DNA from: Pseudomonadota bacterium | Lineage (GTDB): Bacteria; Pseudomonadota; Alphaproteobacteria; Rhizobiales; Xanthobacteraceae | Assembly (NCBI GenBank): GCA_021779635.1 | Contig: JAJYAH010000186.1 | Span: forward strand, 1 to 10,137 | Direction: 5' to 3' | DNA length: 10,137 bases | Part shown: positions 6,636 through 10,137 of the stretch, piece by piece | How the letters are laid out: each line of letters opens with the position of its first letter | Position numbering within the stretch: the stretch's first letter is position 1 | The notes under the pieces: generated by a model | The model's database searches: none | Told to the model about the DNA's origin: nothing | What the model saw: only the letters and a program-made list of their open reading frames with translations | Position numbers and translations under genes: made by a program

Positions 6636-6671
6636 GCCGTGCCGGGATATCGCCAGCTTCTTCCGGCGAAC

Positions 6672-6715
6672 CGGCATAAGACCCCGGATCAGGTCCGGCG
6701 GGACGCAGGCTCTCG
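6672..6715. repeat. Possible dispersed repeat with CCGGA/TCCGG inverted pair
   Basis: The 92-bp gap between two convergent genes holds CCGGA-TCAGG-TCCGG (6684-6698), a 5-bp stem with a 5-base loop, inside CCGGCATAAGACC...CGGGACGCAGGC. Read on the minus strand it encodes VPPDLIRGLMPVRR, a peptide string I recall from many unrelated small ORFs of Bradyrhizobium, which suggests a family of intergenic repeats. It may also serve as a weak bidirectional terminator. Confidence 0.4.
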
Positions 6716-6727
6716 CTCGAAAGCGCT

Positions 6728-8935
6728 CTATTCCTCGCCCGCGCCGCGATGCAGGTCGGCCTCGATCTGCAGCCGCGTTCCGCCGCCGAATCGCGCCCGG
6801 TAGACCTGCAAATTCTCCATCACCCGCTGCACGTAATTGCGGGTCTCTGCGAACGGGATCTGCTCGACCCAGTCGACCGCGTCGACCTTGGGATTGCGCG
6901 GATCGCCGTAGCGTTCGATCCATTTCTTGACGCTGCCGCGGCCGGCATTGTAGGCCGCGAATGTCATGATGTAGGAGCCGCGATAATCCTCGATCAGGCC
7001 GCCCAGTTCGGCGGCGCCGAGGGCGGCGTTATAGACCGGATCGCTCTTCAGCCGGCCGAGGTCAAAGCCGGCACCGTATTTCTTGCAGACATAACGGCCC
7101 GCATCCGGCGTCACCTGCATCAGGCCATAGGCTTGCGCGGGCGAGACATCGGCAGGATTGAACGCGCTTTCCTGCCGGGCGATGGCAAAAACAATGCTCT
7201 GCTCGATCTCGGGCCCGATCGACCTGAACGGCGGAATCCCGGTCACCGGATAGGCGTAGAAATCGAACGGCAGCCCGCGATTGAGCGCGGCCTTGCCGAC
7301 CAGCAGCATGCCGCGTGCGTCGCCGTTGCGGGAGGCCAGTTCGCCGAGCCCGACCAGCGCGTCGGGGTCGCCGTTTTCGCCCATGTCGGCGAAAATCGGG
7401 ATCGCGATTTCGCGTTCGTCCAGCGCATACAGCAACTGCACCGCGCGCACGATCTCCAGCCGTTCGATCCCGCGTCCGCGGGCGGCCGGCGCGCCGTTCA
7501 GCTCGATCTGCGGAAGTCCCAGTTTCGCGCGCGCCAACTGACCATAGTAGCTCGTCGAGTGCTCGGCGGCCGCCGCATAGGCGGCGCGGGCGTCCTGGGA
7601 TCGGCCAGCCGCTTCGGCGGCCCGGCCTTGCCAATAGCCGGCGCGCGCGAGCGCGGTCGGGTTGACGCTGCCGACGCCGATTCGCGCAAAATGCTGCGCG
7701 GCCGTTGCCGGATCGGCCAGAAAGCGCAACGCAATCCAGCCCGCGGTGAATTCCTGCTCGGTCTTGTAGATATCGCGCGCGGGCAGGGCGGCGTCGCGCG
7801 CGATCAGATAGGCGGTGCGGTTCTCGCCGACGTCGAGCATTTTGCGCGACAGCAATCGCCGCTCGACCCACCATTCGTCGACATTGTACAGCCGGTCCGG
7901 GTTTTTCGGCGCGCTCAGCATCAGTTGCGCGGCCTCTGCGAATTTCTCTTCGCGCCGGAGCAGCTGGATCTTGCTGAAGATGTAGCCGGCATCGCCGTGC
8001 AGCTCGCGCGGAACCGCCTCGAGCAGCGCCCTGGTGTTGGAGGCCTTGCGATAGGCGGCAATGCGGGCCTTCGCCAGCGCGACCTCAGCGCTGCCGAGCC
8101 GCTTGGCGGCGCGCAGCGCGGCTTCGTGCTCGCTGCCGTAGAGCAGCAGATCCATCCGCGCCTTTTGATCGCCGGGCGTCAGCAGCGCGCCGAACAGATC
8201 GAGTGCTGCGTTTTCGGTATCCTCGGACATGGCATCGTTTCGCCAAGCCTCGCGCACCAGGCGCTCCGCATTGGCCCGGTCACCGCGCGCCAGCATCGCG
8301 CGCGCCAGCGCGAATCGTCCCTTGGCCGACAGCGGCGATTCGTTTTCAAACCACGCCCATACGGTGGCGTCGTCGCGACGGTCGTCCCACAGTGCTGCTT
8401 CGGCGCGCCGGCGCAGGAATGTCTGCGAGGGCCAGCTCGGGTTGGCTGCGATGAAGGCGCGATAGCGCTCGACCGAGGCGCCGTTGTCGTCGCTGCGCAG
8501 GATGATCCATTCCGCGAGTTTTCTCGCCACCGGATCCGATATGGCCGCTTCGGCCTGGGTGGCGTCCGCGGGCTTGTGGTTGCGGATCAGCTCGATGACG
8601 TTTTCCAGCGCCTCGGCGTCGGCCTGCGAGGTCGACGACGTCGCGGCTACCGCGGCCGGGACAGCTGGCTTGCGCGCTGGCGCGGGCGGCAACGCCGCGT
8701 GCCGGCGCGTCGCGGGCTCGATTGCCGGCGCCCCGCCGGACGGCGAGGCCGAGGTATTCCCTGCATTCGGCATGGTCTTGGGCACGACCTTGCGTGCGAT
8801 CGGGCGCGGTTTCGGCAGTGGAACTTTTGGCTTGGCCGCGGCATCCGCCGCCCATGCCGACAATCCCACGGCCAGCGCCAGGCTTGTCGCCCACACCATC
8901 GATCGCAAAGCGGCTGCCCGGGAGAACTGGGTCAC
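6728..8935 (-). CDS. slt: Soluble lytic murein transglycosylase (Slt70-like)
   Basis: This 735-residue periplasmic enzyme cleaves the MurNAc-GlcNAc bond of peptidoglycan, forming 1,6-anhydroMurNAc ends. After a signal peptide (hydrophobic 13-27, likely cut near AWA, residue 29-30) comes a Lys/Pro/Ala-rich linker (about 33-100). Next is a long alpha-helical region (about 105-560) like the superhelical U and L domains of Slt70, and then the catalytic SLT domain (about 575-715). In the latter, IARQES carries the catalytic Glu589, followed by AYGLMQVTP (602-610), TFAAYNAG (658-665) and the closing motif IPFAETRNYVQRV (693-705). All key motifs are intact. The start is GTG 8935, chosen because AAGGA (8945-8941) lies five bases upstream and the signal peptide begins there. 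Length exceeds enteric Slt70 (about 645) mainly through the linker. It is transcribed divergently from dapA and convergently with the binding-protein gene. Confidence 0.95.
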   Translation of the reverse strand: MTQFSRAAALRSMVWATSLALAVGLSAWAADAAAKPKVPLPKPRPIARKVVPKTMPNAGNTSASPSGGAPAIEPATRRHAALPPAPARKPAVPAAVAATSSTSQADAEALENVIELIRNHKPADATQAEAAISDPVARKLAEWIILRSDDNGASVERYRAFIAANPSWPSQTFLRRRAEAALWDDRRDDATVWAWFENESPLSAKGRFALARAMLARGDRANAERLVREAWRNDAMSEDTENAALDLFGALLTPGDQKARMDLLLYGSEHEAALRAAKRLGSAEVALAKARIAAYRKASNTRALLEAVPRELHGDAGYIFSKIQLLRREEKFAEAAQLMLSAPKNPDRLYNVDEWWVERRLLSRKMLDVGENRTAYLIARDAALPARDIYKTEQEFTAGWIALRFLADPATAAQHFARIGVGSVNPTALARAGYWQGRAAEAAGRSQDARAAYAAAAEHSTSYYGQLARAKLGLPQIELNGAPAARGRGIERLEIVRAVQLLYALDEREIAIPIFADMGENGDPDALVGLGELASRNGDARGMLLVGKAALNRGLPFDFYAYPVTGIPPFRSIGPEIEQSIVFAIARQESAFNPADVSPAQAYGLMQVTPDAGRYVCKKYGAGFDLGRLKSDPVYNAALGAAELGGLIEDYRGSYIMTFAAYNAGRGSVKKWIERYGDPRNPKVDAVDWVEQIPFAETRNYVQRVMENLQVYRARFGGGTRLQIEADLHRGAGEE

Positions 8936-9159
8936 GACGTTCCTTCGCGGCGAATCATTCGGTCGCTCGAGCTCTAGGTCTATTTGATTGAATATGTGGA
9001 CAAAATACCAAATGCGTCGGGATTGAACGTGTCTGCGCCATCACCGCGGCGAAATCGCGGCTGGGTCGGCCAGGGCGGGCCTTTCGCCTGATCGTCAGAC
9101 CCGATATGAATTGGCATTCGCTGGTTCAGATGGCACGCAAAGGGCGTTCGGAGGGTTTC
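8936..9159. promoter_or_regulatory. Divergent promoter region slt / dapA
   Basis: These 224 bases separate the two divergent starts and must hold promoters for both. An AT-rich patch at about 8978-9012 (TTGATTGAATATG, ACAAAATACCAAAT) is the likeliest place; I see no near-consensus box pair. A short inverted repeat CCGCG...CGCGG (9044-9060, 7-base loop) lies between that patch and dapA. Confidence 0.5.
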
Positions 9160-10050
9160 ATGGCAGCCAAGACGAATTTTAGAGGGTCGTTCACTGCCTT
9201 GGTCACGCCCTTCAAAAACGGCTCGCTCGATGAGGCGGCCTTCCGTGCGTTGGTGAGCTGGCAGATCGCCGAGGGCACCCACGGCCTGGTGCCGGTCGGC
9301 ACCACCGGCGAAAGCCCGACCTTGAGCCACGACGAGCACAAGCGCGTCATCGAGTGGTGCATCGACGAAGCGAAGGGCCGGGTGCCCGTGATCGCCGGCG
9401 CCGGCTCCAATTCGACCAAGGAAGCCATCGAACTTGCGCAACATGCCGAGAAGGCCGGCGCCGACGCCGTGCTGGTGGTGACGCCGTATTACAACAAGCC
9501 CACGCAGGAAGGGCTCTATCAGCACTACAAGGCGATCAACAATGCGATCGGAATTCCGATCATCATCTACAATATTCCCGGCCGTTCGGTGATCGATATG
9601 ACCGTGGATACCATGGCGCGGCTGTTTGAATTGAAGAACATCGCCGGCGTCAAGGATGCCACCGCAAGCATGGTGCGCGTTTCACAGCAGCGCGCGGCGC
9701 TGGGTACGGACTTCAATCAATTGTCGGGCGAGGACGCCACCGTGCTCGGCTACATGGCGCATGGCGGGCACGGCTGCATCTCCGTCACCTCCAACGTCGC
9801 GCCGCGGCTGTGTTCCGAATTTCATATGGCCTGGCAGAAGGGCGACGTCGCCACGGCGTTGAAGGTTCACGACAAGCTGATGCCGCTGCACACCAATCTT
9901 TTCATCGAATCCAACCCGTCGCCGGTGAAATACGCGCTCTCGCTGCTCGGCAAGATGGATGAGACGCTGCGGCTGCCGATGGTGCCGGTGTCCGAGCCCA
10001 CGCGCCTGGCGGTGCGCAGCGCCATGGTGCATGCAGGTTTGATCAACTAA
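9160..10050 (+). CDS. dapA: 4-hydroxy-tetrahydrodipicolinate synthase
   Basis: DapA condenses pyruvate with L-aspartate-4-semialdehyde in the cytoplasm, the first committed step toward meso-diaminopimelate (for peptidoglycan) and lysine. The protein is 296 residues, the normal length, a TIM barrel of the DHDPS/NAL family. Expected residues are present with a constant +4 offset from E. coli: GTTGES (47-52, Thr48 and Thr49), Tyr111 in [11 protein letters not shown], Tyr137 and Arg142 in [10 protein letters not shown], and Schiff-base Lys165 in [19 protein letters not shown] (202-212) and the late [10 protein letters not shown] (251-260) are also typical. Start: ATG 9160 follows GGAGGG (9150-9155) at four bases and matches the family start [18 protein letters not shown]. 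The in-frame ATG at 9106 would add 18 residues unlike the family and has no ribosome site. Divergent from slt; a further gene follows after about 70 bp. Lysine-inhibition residues were not checked in detail. Confidence 0.98.
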   Translation: MAAKTNFRGSFTALVTPFKNGSLDEAAFRALVSWQIAEGTHGLVPVGTTGESPTLSHDEHKRVIEWCIDEAKGRVPVIAGAGSNSTKEAIELAQHAEKAGADAVLVVTPYYNKPTQEGLYQHYKAINNAIGIPIIIYNIPGRSVIDMTVDTMARLFELKNIAGVKDATASMVRVSQQRAALGTDFNQLSGEDATVLGYMAHGGHGCISVTSNVAPRLCSEFHMAWQKGDVATALKVHDKLMPLHTNLFIESNPSPVKYALSLLGKMDETLRLPMVPVSEPTRLAVRSAMVHAGLIN

Positions 10051-10121
10051 GTTTCAGTCCTGCGCCGGGGCTGGATTGGGGCCGTTGCTTGCGGCGGTGG
10101 ATAGCCAGGGGAGGAAACTGG

Positions 10122-10137
10122 ATGCTCAGGGAATTTC
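10122..10137 (+). CDS. Start of an unidentified gene, cut by the window end
   Basis: ATG 10122 opens a frame reading MLREF before the window ends. It is preceded by AGGGGAGGA (10107-10115), a strong ribosome site, at about six to seven bases, which is the only reason to call it. It lies 71 bp after the dapA stop on the same strand and could be cotranscribed. In several Rhizobiales smpB follows dapA, but these five residues do not look like an SmpB start; the product is unknown. Confidence 0.4.

Noticed and set aside
6749..8977. A 742-residue open frame on the plus strand, opposite slt
   Set aside because: It is the antisense shadow of a high-GC gene. The minus strand has signal peptide, intact SLT catalytic motifs and a ribosome site; the plus reading has none of these and an Arg/Gly-rich, family-less composition.
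9131..9146. Sigma-54-like GG-N10-GC pattern upstream of dapA
   Set aside because: Only the GG and GC dinucleotides fit (TGGCAC then no TTGC); in this composition that spacing is expected often by chance, and dapA is a housekeeping gene.
9106..9159. Upstream in-frame start for dapA adding 18 residues
   Set aside because: There is no ribosome site before 9106, the extra residues do not match the DapA family, and ATG 9160 has GGAGGG at good spacing.

Overview
The window looks like chromosome of a high-GC alphaproteobacterium of the Bradyrhizobium/Rhodopseudomonas group (Nitrobacteraceae). The grounds are the high-GC third-position codon use, an IS256-type transposase of the kind common in rhizobia, an NlpI-like TPR protein, a livK-type binding protein, and a divergent pair of a soluble lytic transglycosylase and dapA. 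The assignment is from protein character only; no database was searched.

Layout: (1) 1-697 has no gene I can support. It is probably eroded DNA and carries two diverged copies of a short motif (QNEPN-like when translated). (2) 698-2026 is an IS256-family insertion sequence with recognisable terminal inverted repeats. Its transposase is broken by about five independent indels, so it is dead. (3) A tRNA-Ser(GCT) gene with encoded CCA lies on the minus strand at 2246-2337. Upstream of it on the same strand is an exported TPR-repeat protein (2440-3582). (4) 3583-4244 is a long noncoding stretch that should hold divergent promoters. (5) 4245-5252 encodes an outer-membrane channel of the SphA / phenol meta-degradation porin type. 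A small dyad and a 43-nt near-perfect palindrome (likely terminator) follow, and then an orphan periplasmic solute-binding protein (5424-6635). (6) On the minus strand, 6728-8935 is a Slt-type lytic transglycosylase. (7) Divergent from it is dapA (9160-10050), followed by the first codons of a further gene.

Functionally, the porin and the binding protein could form an uptake pair: the first passes a small, perhaps aromatic, solute across the outer membrane and the second binds it in the periplasm, with an ABC permease encoded elsewhere. Slt and DapA both concern the cell wall: Slt cleaves peptidoglycan, and DapA makes the first committed intermediate of the diaminopimelate/lysine branch. The left third (dead IS, eroded DNA, tRNA-Ser) looks like an old insertion site. 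The right two thirds look like ordinary chromosomal genes. I found no convincing new defence, mobile or RNA system. The most interesting items are the porin/binding-protein pair, the two symmetrical elements between them, and the decayed IS beside the tRNA.
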